Below, one piece after another: positions 10,459-22,528 of a stretch of 64,000 nucleotides of DNA (the stretch's first letter is position 1; every line of letters begins with the position of its first letter). The position numbers and the translations under genes were made by a program. Source of the stretch: Massospora cicadina (Eukaryota; Entomophthoromycota; Entomophthoromycetes; Entomophthorales; Entomophthoraceae); the NCBI GenBank assembly GCA_022478985.1, contig JAKSZP010018534.1, positions 1 through 64,000 of the forward strand. Direction: 5' to 3'. The notes beneath the pieces were generated by a model. That model did no database searches. It saw only the letters and a program-made list of their open reading frames with translations, and was not told the DNA's origin.

Positions 10459-13400
10459 TTATGGGAAGGGTGAGGGAACGTGTGTAGGGGGCGTAGCCAC
10501 TATTGAGAACGTGTGGAGGAAGGGTTCTGATTTGATGAACCAGACTGGGAACCAGGAGGAGACCAGCTGCCAGTGACGTGGTGGGAGATATCCAAACATC
10601 CACGCTTGAAAGTGATCCACCAAATGAGACCGGAATCTGTGGACAGCTTCAGGGAGGGTGGGGATGGATCCAGCGATGGCATCCAAGACAATCGTGTGGA
10701 TAGTTCACATGACGATTGCAACCACCAGAGCACGGAGGGAGGGTGGGAGGGGGAGGCCATTGATGAAGCAAACATATCTCTTGACAGACTGAAGGGATGT
10801 GTTTGATCCTGGCCTAGCAGACGTTGGACTTCGCGCCATATTACTTTAGAGGTGGGGCACTTCTCCAGGCGGTGAAACAGCGTTCCATACTGGCCACACA
10901 CGACACAGGATGGGTGTAAAGCAATAGAGCGCTCAGCTGTACGATACACCCGCCTCAGGCAGCGCCACACATGGGAACGGACTTGAGGCTGCAACAGAGA
11001 TGGTGTGCGTATTTCAAAATAGTCTTTTGGGTTTCAGTGGAATAAGGGTTGTCCATCATGTCCAGGTAGTCCACCCTGGATAGGACTTGGGGTCGAGTGG
11101 GGATCACGCCATCATGGACGGGTAGCCCCTGTACCTCTTGTGTGAACTGAGGAGAGGGGCGGCCTCTTTGGGTTGTATGTCCACTAATACGAATTCTCCA
11201 CTCTGCGCTTCGCATGGAGAGTAGGATTCGTTTGTAGTGGGTTTTGGTCCCGTGAGGACCTGTGGCTGATGTGTGTGATGCGAGGTATTTCATCAGGGAG
11301 TGGGGGTTTGATGGATTGTTGAGGCCCAAGGCTCAGGAGAAGTTGGAGCGGGCCGCGCGGGACCAGTGTTGGGATGGGAGTGTAGGAGCAGTGACGGCCG
11401 CAATCCAGGTGCCTAGGATCTTGGCGGCATGGGCTTTGAAGTCAAGTAGGCCCATGCCACCATGATGATGAGGGCCAAACATGACCTCTAGCCGTACTGG
11501 TGGAGGGCGGCCTGACCAAAGCCAACCTTGTAGCAAAGCATACAGGGATTTGAAGAAGCTTAGGGAGAAGGGGATGGCGTGGGCTCCAAACCAGACTTTG
11601 GATAGGAGCATAGTGTTGGCAAGAACAACCCTGCCAGTGAGGGTAGTAGGGTGGGCTCTGAGAGAGGCGATTCGCTTCGTCACGTTGTCCAGTATATGGC
11701 CCTCCATTACTGCTGACGCGTATCCTCCTGCCTCCAACCACACGCCCAGATGTCATACCGGTCCTATGGTAGGTCACGGCACAAAGGGGAGCACCAGTGG
11801 AGCGGTGTGTTTTGAGTTAGTAAGGCGTGGACTTGGGCGAGCAGCTGGGCTGGGTTGGGAACTACTTTCTGGGGCCCAGCAGTTCTGAAACCGACCAAGG
11901 AGGATGATTTCAGTTTTGGAGGTGTTTAGTGCCGCGTTGCTTACCCGGGAATATTCCTGGATGAGGGCTTCAAGCGCGCGTGCATCTTTATTATTAGACA
12001 CCCCCACCACGCAATCATCTGCAAATGCCATCATCTTGACTGGGGTTTGGCCTGGCACATGGACCCCGTGAGTTGGGCATTCACATTTCGCAGTAGTGGG
12101 TCAAGGCTGAAGTTGTATAAGAGTGGGCTCAGGGGGTCCCCTTGTCGCAGGCCCCTTTGAGGATGGACTACATCCATTAGGAAACCTGGGCCGCGCACAG
12201 CCATTGTTGCAGATTCCGTGAGCAGCATCACCCAGTTAATGAAGCGGGGAGGTAGGCGGAATTGTTGGAGGCAGGCCCTAAGGTATTCCCAGTTTACTCT
12301 ACCATAGGCCTTTTGTTGGTCCAAGAATACAAGTGCCCCAGAGGCTGTGGACTGACACACATTAGCCACAGAGTGCACGTTATCCCAAATCGACCTTCTG
12401 GGGATGAAACCAAATTGTTCTGGAGAGATGGTGGCAGATGCAACAGTCCCTAAACGGTTATCCATGATTTTTGTTAAAATTTTGGTGTCTGTGTTTGTTA
12501 GAGAAATGTGCGCCGGTTGGCTAAGTCTAGCCTATCCCCTTTCTTGAAGAGTGTGACCGTAAAGGCCTCATGTCCTCCTGGTAGGAGGCGCGTTTCCAAC
12601 AGGCTTTGGTTGATTGAGGCTAGCAGCAATGGGGATATATATTTAAAATATTTTTTGTAGAACTCATATGGAATGCTATCTGGGCCTGGGCATTTTTGGT
12701 TTGGCGCACCACGAATGGTAGTCCATAATTCGTTTGGAGTAATTAAATTCATTATTTCTGAGTATTGGAAAATGGTGCAGATATGAGCTCAGTTGAGAAA
12801 TTCTGCCATTTCGGCCAGCTGAATTGGTTTGGCTCAGTATAACTCAAAGTAATATCTTAGCATTTCAATTGCTACTTCGGCCGGTGTGTCCACAATAGAA
12901 TTATCTGATCTTTGCACCTGTGTGCAGGCCACGCTCTGGTGTGGTGCAAAATTTTTTTTGAAGAAGTATGTGGTGCACTTGTCACCTTTAGTGATGCATG
13001 TGGCCCTGTATTTGACACAAACCTGATGTTTGTATTGCCTTTCAAGTGCGTTGAGGTGGGCTGCTGCCTCCGCCCACTTCTGGCCCCATGCAGGGCTATA
13101 TCCTGAGGCTGGAATGTTGGACTCCAAGTGGGCCAATTCCGCCAGCGCGCGCAATATAACTGCCGATGTGGCTCGTGAGCGTCTGGATGAGAGATGGCGA
13201 TAGTGGCGGATGGTGTCTTTTTTGAAAGTTGCCCATGTGGAAATGGGGTCCGCGCAAAACGGTGCAACAAACGATTTTGCCAAAGTTGCCTCTTCCACCC
13301 ACGTGGAAAATCCTGGCGACGCTAGCTCTGGGGGGCAGATTTTGCACCAATGTGGGGCCTTTGCAACTGTGATGGGTAAGTGGTATGTTATCGAGACCAG

Positions 13401-14140
13401 TCGGTGGTCAGAGAATTCCATTTTCATTGTTTCGAAGTGGGAGATGTGGGGTTGGAATTTCGCCGGCGCTAGAATAAGGTCAATGCGGGTCATAGACCTT
13501 AATTGGCCATTGTGGATGTGGGGATGCATCATGTTTTCGAGAAGTGGGGCATGTTGTGGCAACGCATCCATTAACCCAAGGGTGGCTTTTAGAATGCGTA
13601 GTTCTATGTGACCCTGTGGGGCGTGGGGTGAGGGCGGCCACCGGTCTGTTGGTGAGGTTAGCCAACAGTTCATGTCACCGATTAGGAAAGAATCGGGGGG
13701 TAGCGGGAGGGATTTGACTGACGAGAAAAATTCCTGACGCTCTTGTGCACCGTTTGGGGTGTATATGTTGACAATTGTGTGTGCAACATCGGCCCATGAG
13801 AAGGTGACAACGAGCACTCAGTCATTTAGGATAGTTTCTGAAGATGTAAATTTGAAAAAATTGTTTTTGAATTAGCACCCCACAGTGCTTCAACCAAAAG
13901 GATAGGGATGGTAGGAGCATTGTTTTCCAAGCATCCTCAGAACCTCATGGACAGTGGGTTTCCTGGATGGCCAGGATATCCACAGGTAAATTATTTTGTA
14001 AAAAACTCAGTTTCCTAGCCCGGGATGGGGAGGCCTTGAGTCCAGCGATATTCAGCGTCCCTAGAGTGAAGGTTTCCCCATCGCACCTTAGGTGTGAGGG
14101 GGTGGGCCCCCAGGCCCACCAACCTCTTCCAGGTCCCCAC
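10459..14140 (-). pseudogene. LINE 1 ORF2: endonuclease and reverse transcriptase, broken
   Basis: Order on the minus strand: APE endonuclease from about 14060 with LNIAGL, ILAIQETH, GDMNCW (GDxN box), RIDLILA and FSDHRLV. The 12834-13817 part is an open frame of 327 codons. RT: ISPEQFGFIPRRSIWDN (about 12420), the A box VFLDQQKAYGRVNW (first Asp kept; the usual D before R is G), RGLRQGDPLSPLLYN (about 12150) and AFADDCVV (about 12020), so the catalytic Asp residues are present. The C-terminal part has CVVCGQ, then H and C ligands (about 10910-10860), a reverse-transcriptase zinc-binding domain. The protein would nick the target and copy the LINE RNA. It is split into at least five frames, and an in-frame stop follows QETHCP. 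Confidence 0.9.
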
Positions 14141-14146
14141 GGGCTT

Positions 14147-15491
14147 TCACAGCAGCGCAGGTATTAGCAGCAATGCTATCGGGGTTTTTGTTAATTTTTG
14201 TGGAAAGAGTCGCATTGACTTTGGCCTTTGCTTTTTGTTTTCCCAACGTCGGACAAATTTTTGTGGTGCGGATAAATTCGGTGCACCATCGAGTGGGGCA
14301 AAAAAAAATTTTTTGTTTGGGATAGGTCCCAAGTCAGTTTCAACTGGGGCTTGGGTGCAGCGATTGGGTGAGATCAAATCTCCCATCGGATCCTTGGATT
14401 GAGTGGCCCATTCGGCTTGGGCCTCCCAATCTGATTGGGTGATAGATTCCTGAGTTGCTTCCGCCGTGAAGATCTCCATGTCCTCCTGGCGTTGTGAGTG
14501 TGGGATGGTGGTGGTGACCTTGGCCGCAGTCCTATGGGCCTGCTTGGCCTTCTTCCACTCCTGCGGGGAGATGGGCTTTACCAATAGGTAGCAGCCTTGT
14601 GCTCCCCACGGGAAAGCCTCTTTGGTGCTTGCGGTTGGTTTGTAGTGCGCCTCTCCGCTGGCCATGGCCGCCGAGGGGTGCTCTTGGAATGTAACGCCCT
14701 CTTTAATGGGGCATGCGTGTGCCTTATGGCCAAACGCATCACAGTGGGTGCAAATGGGGGGCACGCTGTCCACGGTTGCCCAGAATAGGTGGGTGGTGTT
14801 TCTGTGATATCAATAAAGGTGGAGTGCGGGATCTGGGTTAGGTCCTTCGTGATCTCCTCAGTTGGGGTCAGAATTGCGATGGCTTTGCCGGTGCACAGGT
14901 GTGGCATCAGCGTGAAACGTTGCATTTCAAAAGATTGTATTTCACCATATATGGCAAGACCATCTTTCAGGTGTTGCTCCAAAATGTCACGTTTTACCCT
15001 AGTAGGCAAAAAGTCAAACGTGAGGAAAATTTGGTTTGATTTTGTCCATCTGGTGCGTTTAGTTTCGATGACCTGTTGCCCTTTGGGGGAGGTCAACCAC
15101 TACACGCACTGCTGCAGCCTCATCTGCTGCTATTTTGCTTTCAAAACCTAGGTCCAGCCAACCGCATGACATGGAGTGAGGTGCAACATACACCGCAGTT
15201 GGGAAAATTTTGTGTACATCTTCACAAAATTTTTCTCATAGGGCCGTTTTTGGATGTCCAGATACACACGGACTCCGAATTCCACCGACAAAAGTGGCTG
15301 GGAATGTGGCATATTGATGTACTGGTTGCATCGTGCTTGCCACGCGAGTATCTCCGGGGAAATTGTGACCGCCAGTTTTTTTAGATTTTTTTCTATTCCG
15401 CTGGATTCTCCTGGGGGCGTTTTCAAACGTTAGAGGCCGCGGGCCTTCCGCCTGCTCCTCTTGCCTTGCTTGCCCAACTGCTCCCAGACAT
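14147..15491 (-). pseudogene. LINE 1 ORF1: RNA-binding protein with CCHC knuckle, broken
   Basis: The likely start is the ATG at 15491 (MSGSSWASKARG), with a frame change after about 22 codons. The middle part (15096-14780) contains IFLTFDFLPTRVKRDILEQH, a globular domain of the kind found in LINE ORF1 proteins. Near 14750 is the knuckle CTHCDAFGHKAHACP (C-X2-C-X4-H-X4-C). The C-terminal part runs open to 14147. At least two frameshifts (near 15430 and 14775) inactivate it. ORF2 starts just downstream. Confidence 0.82.
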
Positions 15492-15599
15492 GGGCGCAGA
15501 CTAATCCCTCTATGAGATTATCAAACTAGATTTAGTCTTGAATTGAATGGGTTGCAAAAGTGTTTGCAACGAGAAAGAAAAGTTTTATCTATGATATAA

Positions 15600-16399
15600 C
15601 ATAATTATATCCAATTTTGGGATGCACTTGGGTGAATTTACTAAAAATATGGTACAAAATTTATTGATTTTTGAATTTAATGCAATTAACATTATGAATA
15701 TTGATTTTTTGTGTATGTCAATCAACATAGTTGGCATGATACTACTTGCACATAGATGGCCTAAATAGGGAATACCTAGTACTATTGAGAGGCCTGCAAC
15801 ATCTTGATTAGGGGTGTGTCATTATCAAATTCCATATATTCTTTTCCCCCATTTATTGTATTTCATCAGCTGTATGTTGAAACGTAATCAGGCTGGCTGA
15901 AAGGTGAATATACACCACTGAGGTGATAATATTAAGCCTAAAAACTTCCTAATTACAAGAGTAGTAGTGGATCCAATTGGGCTGAAATGATTGTAATAAG
16001 TTAATTCAAGAGCTAAATTAACTTGTGGCATTTTTTAATAACCACTGCCATAATCCATAGAAGATTGGCATGGCATTAATAAACTCATCTAATAGATGAA
16101 TATGGCCAGGAGATGACCTAGAGGTATAAAATAATGGCGCCTGGCTTAAAATAAAATCATCATATTACCATAAAATCATATTTATGTCTACTTTGTTTTA
16201 TATTAATTTGATCTTCATATTAAGAAGTGTAGACAAGCGTTCAGGGGTGCTTTTCATTATTACCTGCATCAGGAGAGTTTCCAATTAGAGAGAGAAAAAA
16301 ATACCCAGAAGTGACCAGAAGAGTCAAGTATTATTGTTTAGCTTTGGAGCTTCATAACGGTTAGTAAACACCATAACACATAGCAGAATTGAGGATATA
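15600..16399. other. AT-rich stretch without recognisable gene
   Basis: About 800 bases between LINE 1 and the pol remnant of element D. I found no frame, LTR end or RNA gene here. It may contain the lost 5' LTR and gag of D, decayed beyond visual recognition. Confidence 0.4.
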
Positions 16400-17204
16400 T
16401 CAGCCAAAACTCTTACCAAATATTGAAGCAGGATTATAATTAACAAGTGAGTAAATCCTCAACGTCTCACAGCACTTTGGTCCTAAATTGAGTCTATGGG
16501 TGAATCTGTAACTCATTGTGAAAAAAATGGATCACATCAAGTAATGATCAATTTACTGATTGGATAAAATCACTAAAAGATTTTATTTATCCACTGCTGA
16601 AGATCAAATTATGCACTTGATTGCCTAGGGAATGCAAAATACTTTTCAGCAAAGAATATTAATTTTGGGGTATTAGCAAGTTGATTTGATAAAGGCGGAT
16701 CAAAAAAAGTACAATACTTACTGCACAGGGACTTTACCAGCCTACCCAAATGCTTCTGGGAATATGTAACGCTCTGATGACATTCCAGATAGCAATGGAC
16801 TATATTCTCAGTGATTTGAAGCTACCCTGCGCTTTATAGTATCTGGATGATACCAATATATTCAGTGGACCTTCACAGCTATCTAAATCACTTAGAAGAG
16901 ATGTCAAGTGCCTGACAATGGTAAACTTGAAGATCAAGCCAAAGAAATGTCATTTCTTCAAGAAAGAACTTGTGTACTTAGAGTTTATGATAAACTCAAA
17001 TGGGATGAAACCACAGCAGCAGATGATTTGGCAATAGAATGGATGTTGATTCTGAAGAGGATTCAGGATATCCAAGTATTTCTTGGGATAGTTAGCTATT
17101 ATCACCAATCTATAAAGATTTTACAAAAATTGTTGAGCCTTTATACCACTTATTAAAGAATCCAAAAAAAGGATTTGTGTGAATTGAAGAAGCCCAAGAG
17201 TCAT
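16400..17204 (+). pseudogene. Element D pol, first part (RT to start of RNase H)
   Basis: RT wording is visible despite many stops: STSHSTLVLN, NGSHQVMINLL, NAKYFSA, a YLDDTN-like box read with a stop (about 16842), IKPKKCHFFKKELVYL (about 16932) and FLGIVSYYHQS (about 17078). The sequence ends at EEAQESL in the RNase H entry. The next residues are found at 23549. Confidence 0.75.
17200..17204. repeat. Target-site duplication of X, left copy (GTCAT)
   Basis: GTCAT here matches GTCAT at 23544-23548. Removing the interval joins the RNase H frame of D in the same way as the uninterrupted relative at about 59270. Confidence 0.75.
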
Positions 17205-17555
17205 TGTCAGGACGCAGGGGATCTAATCCTTACTGGCCCTTAGTTGATTAAGGGCCCTAAAGCTCCTGGTGAGTTAGTAGGCCTAAGGCCAAGAAAAGCT
17301 ACAATAAGTCTATAAGTATATGAGAAACAAATGTTTATTTAGTCATAGCCTTAAGTATTTATAGTACCTCAGGACTAAAAGTTGGATAAGAGAGGATTCA
17401 AAAAGGCAGCAGGTAGATAAGCAAAGGTAGTAGAAGGAGGGAGATAAGGAATTTACTAGGCGATAGATGACTAGCTTAGTGTAAACAGTCAGCTTTATAC
17501 CAATAAAATACAAGTTATTTGTATAAAATTGTTATTATAGTATTAAGTATCCCGG
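17205..17555 (+). repeat. Solo LTR X, left part
   Basis: Starts TGTCAGGACG. Together with 23303-23543, which ends TCCTGATA, it would make one LTR of about 590 bp with ends TGTCAGGA and TCCTGA(C/T)A, a terminal pattern expected of an LTR. No coding remains belong to it. Element C is inserted in its middle. Confidence 0.6.
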
Positions 17556-18354
17556 TGTCAGAGATTCACTTTCTCAACTTATGAGAATTAATGTTGGAGG
17601 TATGAGTGCTCCTGAATCTGCTACCATGATTGGCCCATCATCTGCCCAACCTTTAAATAATATAGTAGTTATTAACGATATGATTATTGAAGGCAAAAAG
17701 ACCCTAGTGGATTCTCGATGGAATCCTGACTATTGAAGAAAAAAAGTATATTAATAAAGATCAGCCAAAAAAGGTAAAAACTAATAATAGGGTTACTCCA
17801 ACATCTCAGCTGAATCTGAGGTCTTTGGTATCACATGGATCCAAACCTCCACGAGGTGAAAAGACTTTACCCATTGGTGATTAGATGCAAATGAACAAAT
17901 CATTGCCACTCAGATTGGAACCCTCCCAAGGTATGACGATTCTAGTTGACAATGATAGGGTAAGGATTAACCAATCATTACCACATGAGTCAGCTCACCG
18001 CCAAGGTGAAAGATTTTAATCGATGGTGATTGGATACAATACATCAAATCATTACCACACGGGTTGGTTTTGCCTCAAGAAAAATTTTATCTTTGATCTG
18101 ATAGGCTGAAAACCAATATTTCCTAATTTGGAGGACTGAGCTTTGTATCCTTTTGCCTCAAATATTGATGGTCTCAAAATTTGAACTAGTTTAAATAAAA
18201 AACTAGTATTGATAAAGGGACCTTTCTTGGTTTTTCCAAGCCTAAACAATAAAAAACATAAAAAACTCTAACAAAGCTATATCCATTACTTTTATTAAAA
18301 GGTAAATCTCTCATTTTAATAAAATAATTGTGGCATCCAACGGTGAATCCCACA
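17556..18354 (+). repeat. 5' LTR of element C
   Basis: Starts TGTCAGAGATTCAC and ends GAATCCCACA. It contains three imperfect copies of a 74-75 bp unit (about 17860-18064) and an AT-rich 3' part with AATAAA-like sites. It matches 22507-23302. Confidence 0.92.
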
Positions 18355-18357
18355 ATC

Positions 18358-18375
18358 TGGTGCTCACTACAGGGG
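18358..18375 (+). promoter_or_regulatory. Primer-binding site of element C
   Basis: TGGTGCTCACTACAGGGG, three bases after the LTR, identical to that of B, N and O. Confidence 0.8.
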
Positions 18376-18417
18376 TCAATTCCCCTGAATACTTTGATAA
18401 AGTATTAAATAAAAGTA

Positions 18418-18680
18418 ATGGAGGCTACAAACCTGAGAAGCTCTCCTGAATCCTGACTAGTTGCTCTCAAGAAGTAACTAGTTAGCTTTTCTCCCATCTC
18501 AAAAAGCTAGAGCAACGGCCTATTGAACCATTGTGAGTGAGGTCACCTAGGCCTGTCCTCTCTGCAGATCTGCATCTTTTGAGGAATGTAAAGCAGAGAT
18601 TCCTAATGAGGGTTCTCTTTCCACTCCGCCAACAAGTGCGTGCCCTAAGGGTATATCCCCCAATTCAGTCACAACCTTGC
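18418..18680 (+). pseudogene. gag remnant of element C, capsid region deleted
   Basis: From the ATG at 18418 a short frame-shifted piece reads like the gag N-terminus (FSHLKKLEQR, compare LSRLKRLEHF in element O). A CPLCRSASFEEC block at about 18556 that looks like a damaged zinc knuckle follows almost at once. The intervening capsid domain is absent. The element would depend on Gag supplied from elsewhere even if intact. Confidence 0.6.
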
Positions 18681-21600
18681 CCATGGTTGAGAATACCTCA
18701 GAGGCCGACTCTGAGGGGGTTACAATGATGCTGGATACTACTTATTGGGAGCTCCTGCGGGAAGTGGAGGTCTCTGATCGCCTAAACGCTGAAGGAGTAG
18801 ATGAAACCACCATACCTGAGGAAACTTACCTCCGTCAGGTTATAGGTTGTACGGAAACTATTGACACAGCCAGCAATTCTGATCAGCTCCTATCAAGTTT
18901 AATTCACCCTTTACAGCGAAGTCATACCATGCAGTCTATTATGGAGACTCACCCTGAGACTGCTCGCAAATTAACCTCCACTTTTCATCTCAAGGAGATT
19001 TTAGCGTTTTCAGCCAACTTTGGAAGCATACTTACCAAGGTTGAAGTAGTTGTTCACAAAGTCCAGGTAATGGCTATCCTGGATACAGGCTCTCCAGTAA
19101 ATGTAATTTCATCTCGGCTGATGAAAAAGATTAAATTGATGCCTGACCTGGATTGTATCAAAGAATTTGGAACTGCAGGCCCAAACAACACCCGCGCTCT
19201 CAGCGCTTACTCTTCCCTTCCCATACGCGTTGGGAAGCTTATCCTATTGGCCCCCGCTGTGGCCTTAGACAATAACTCCTATGATATGCTCATAGGTACT
19301 TAATTTATGATTGAATATGATGGCATCATCAACCTGAAACAAGGGTTCCTATCTTTAATGAACTACAAAGTTCCATTAATCTTATCCAACAAAGAGCCCG
19401 TCAAGAATGACTACACCTGCTTGGTTGAATACCACTCTTCCGCTTTGTCTTTACATTATGTCACATCTGACCGCAACACTAAGAAATTGCTCAATTCAGT
19501 GGAGGCTAGTGATGGTATTCCATTCTATGCGGCAGATGAAGTGGTGATTAAGCCAGGTGAACAACGAGTGGTTGACATGAAAATCACACTCCAAATCCCA
19601 CGCCACTGCTTATTACACCTCTTAAGCATCGATGGAGTTAGTCCTTTTGAGCCTCAGGTATTGCCTGGCATTTTAGATCCAGCCTACCAGAGGCCTATTA
19701 CTCTACTGTTGGGAAACCTCACCAAAAAGGACATAATTGTAAGAAAACACCAGGAGGTGGGCTGAGGGTTTTTACTCCCTGTAAAGGAAGTTGAACAAAT
19801 CCACTCTATTGGCTCGATGGCAGATTTAGGCCTTCCCACAGATAACCTGGTATGTACCTTGCCAAACGTCCATATTTCGGATGAGCTGACCTCCGATGAG
19901 TTGGAGAAAGTGCAGGCTTTTCTAGGTGAGTATAGTGATATATTCTCGAAGTTGGACAATGATTATGGCCACATGAAGGGCTGGTGTCACTCCATCAATG
20001 TCGGTGATGCCCATCCTATTAGGTCAAAACCTTATCGCAAGTCAAAGGTGGAGGAGCAACAAATGAGGATGGAACTCATGCAGTTGTTAGATGCGGGGTT
20101 GTTAGTTCCTTCACAAAGCCCTTGGTCCTCCCCCTTTTGCTAATTAAGAAAAAAAGCGGAGGTCATTGGATAGTCATGGATTACCGCAGGTTAAACAATC
20201 TTACAAAAAAGGATAGCTATCCTATCCCATGCATTGACGATGCCCTGGCCCAGCTTTCAGGCTCAAACTTTTTCTCTGCTATGGACTTAGCAAGCGGTTA
20301 TTGGCAAATGGATCTATTGCCTCAAGATCAAGAGAAATGCGCGTTGATATGCAGTGAAGGTCTTTTCCAACCCACGCGATTACCTCAAGGGTTGTGCAAT
20401 GCACCTGCTTCTTTCTAGCGTGCAATGGATCACATTTTGCAAGATCTCAAGTTAATCTGCATTATCATCTACCTTGTTGACATTACCATATTCTCAAAGA
20501 CCTTTAACGAACACCTTGATCATTTAAAGGAGGTATTCCAACGCTTACGACGCTCCACTATCAAATCAAAGCCTTCAAAGTGTTCACTCTTCTGAAAAGA
20601 AATTAAATTTCCTTAGACATACCATTTCACGAGAGGGAATTCAACCCATACAAGATAAGGTTGAAGCAATTGCCAGTAGGCTATCCCAAAAACCTATGGG
20701 ATATGCATGTATTTTTAGGGATGATGGGGTACTACCATCAATCTTAAGTCTGCCCAACTCAGCGAGCCCCTTGTTCGCTTACTAAAAAATAATATCCCTT
20801 TTCAATGGGGCACTGAACAGAAGGCTGCATTTTAAACAATGAAGCTGCTGCTGCAAAAACAGCCTATCCTAAGGCATCCCAATTAAGGGAGACCATTCAT
20901 CTTGTATACAGACGCTTCAGATTACGCCGTCAGGGCCATCCTAGCCTGATTAGATGAAAAAAGGGTAGATCATCCTGTCTCATATTCTAGCAAAATGCTA
21001 TCAAAGGCAGAACGTAGCTATAGTGTTACTGAGAAGGAGTGTCTCACCATTCTACTCGCAGTGAAGCATTACCGCCCTTTCTTGTATGGGACCTCTTTCA
21101 CTGTGGTCTTGGACCACACATCTTTAAAATGGCTGAAAAATATGAAGGACCCTATGGGGCGCTTAGCTCGCTGGGCTCTAAAGCTCCAGCATTATGATAT
21201 GAAGATTGAACACCGCGCTGGAACCCACCACATGAATGTTGATGGGTTAACTTTGCTGCCCATCCTTCACCTAGATAACAGTGAAGTGGAGCGGCTTTAT
21301 GATCTTTTAATGACCCCAAATGACTGAGAAGATGAGGATGAGCCTGTACAGAGGAAGTTAGCTCGGCACTCCCATAACACTAAAGTGGATAGCGGGAAGT
21401 TGTACAAGCAAGTGGGGGTGCAGTGGTTGCCTTACCTATGACCCTCGGAACGTGTACCTGTCATCCTAGAAGCTCATTCAACTTTAGGCCATGGAGGAGC
21501 AAAGAAAACCTATGAGTGGATAAAAGATCAGTATTTCTAGGAAGGAATAATGGAAGCTATTGTCAAAGTCTTTGATGCTTGCCTGACATGTAAGAAGCAG

Positions 21601-22528
21601 TCTCGATTCAAGACTAGATATCAATATCAGCTGACTACCCCACAACAGCCATTTCATACAATAAGCTTGGACATAGTAGGGCCGCTTCCTCAAATTACAG
21701 GTGGAAACAGGTATATTTTGGTAGGCATCGACCACTTCATGAAGTGGGTTAAAGCTGTGGCATTACTGGCTCAAACTGCTAGGTCCACTGCTTCCTTTCT
21801 TAATCAAAATATTTTCAATTGACATGGGTGCCCTCAAGTATTACTCTGCAACAATGATAAAAATTTTACCTTCAGAGTAGTTAAAATCCTGGCTACTTCC
21901 ATGGGAGCCCAGCAACTGTTCGCTCCATATAACCCATTAACCAATGGAACAGTGGAGCGAGCAAATGGTACTCTGGTTTCTATTTTATTGAAAATGGCTA
22001 CGTCTGATCCCCTTCATTGGGATCATTATCTCCCAAGCACGCTTATGGCTTACAGAATTAGCTATCATCAAATTCTGAAAATGTCCCCTTTCTGAGTATT
22101 ATATGGTAGGGAACTGGGCATACCTGCTCTGTTAGCTAAAGATGTCTTCTCTAGAGGAGAGGAACCCAAGAAAGCCATGCAAAGATTAGCTAACCGCTTC
22201 ATTCAGCTTCAATTGGAAGCTATGGATAACCTAGCCAAAACGGTCACTAAAGAAGGCCAAGCTGCCAATGAGCTTCGAGCTCCCCTACCTACATTCCAAG
22301 TGTCAAATAGGGTTTTTATATTACCATAACCACATCACTCCTCAAAGTGGCAAAATTAAATCAATCTGGGAAGGGCCATTCACCATCACATACAAGAGAG
22401 GAAATGAGTATTCTATAAAGTCTCTGGCCACCGGAATTGCCATAAACTGGGTACATGGCCGCTTCCTACAACCCTACACCCCTCCCAACATTCTTGAGGG
22501 GGGCAATGTCGGACATTCACTTTATTGA
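18677..22528 (+). pseudogene. pol of element C (protease, RT, RNase H, integrase)
   Basis: Protease: AILDTGSPVNVIS (about 19075), catalytic triad intact, then YDMLIGT and a stop (19303). RT: WSSP, a frameshift near 20135, HWIVMDYRRLNNLTKKDSYP (about 20165), FSAMDLASGYWQMDL (about 20273), then a YLVDITIF box (about 20470) where one catalytic Asp of YLDD is Val. RNase H: open at 20995-21327 (YSVTEKECLTILLAVKHYRPF). Integrase: CLTCKK, SLDIVGPLPQ (D1), LLCNNDKNF (about 21845, with N where the second Asp is expected) and NGTVERANGTL (E). The last frame at 22268-22528 ends inside the 3' LTR. About eight disabling changes are visible. Confidence 0.9.
22496..22506 (+). promoter_or_regulatory. Polypurine tract of element C
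   Basis: GAGGGGGGCAA directly precedes the 3' LTR. Confidence 0.75.

Larger units (their letters stand above)
10321..15586 (-). mobile_element. LINE 1: full-length APE-type non-LTR retrotransposon, decayed
   Basis: About 5.3 kb on the minus strand, flanked by a 13-bp duplication ATCTATGATATAA at 10308-10320 and 15587-15599. It has two ORFs: ORF1 with a zinc knuckle, then ORF2 with AP-endonuclease, RT and a C-terminal zinc-binding domain. Its GC content is visibly higher than the AT-rich surroundings. The 3' end is AT-rich (AATAAATTTAAAATATA), not a pure A run. I saw no RNase H domain. It resembles the L1-like or Tad-like fungal LINEs, but I cannot place the clade from sight. Confidence 0.92.

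Noticed and set aside
10573..15151. Several plus-strand frames of 60-135 codons opposite LINE 1
   Set aside because: They are antisense shadows of the GC-rich LINE ORFs. None has coherent domain wording, while the minus strand has endonuclease, RT and zinc motifs.
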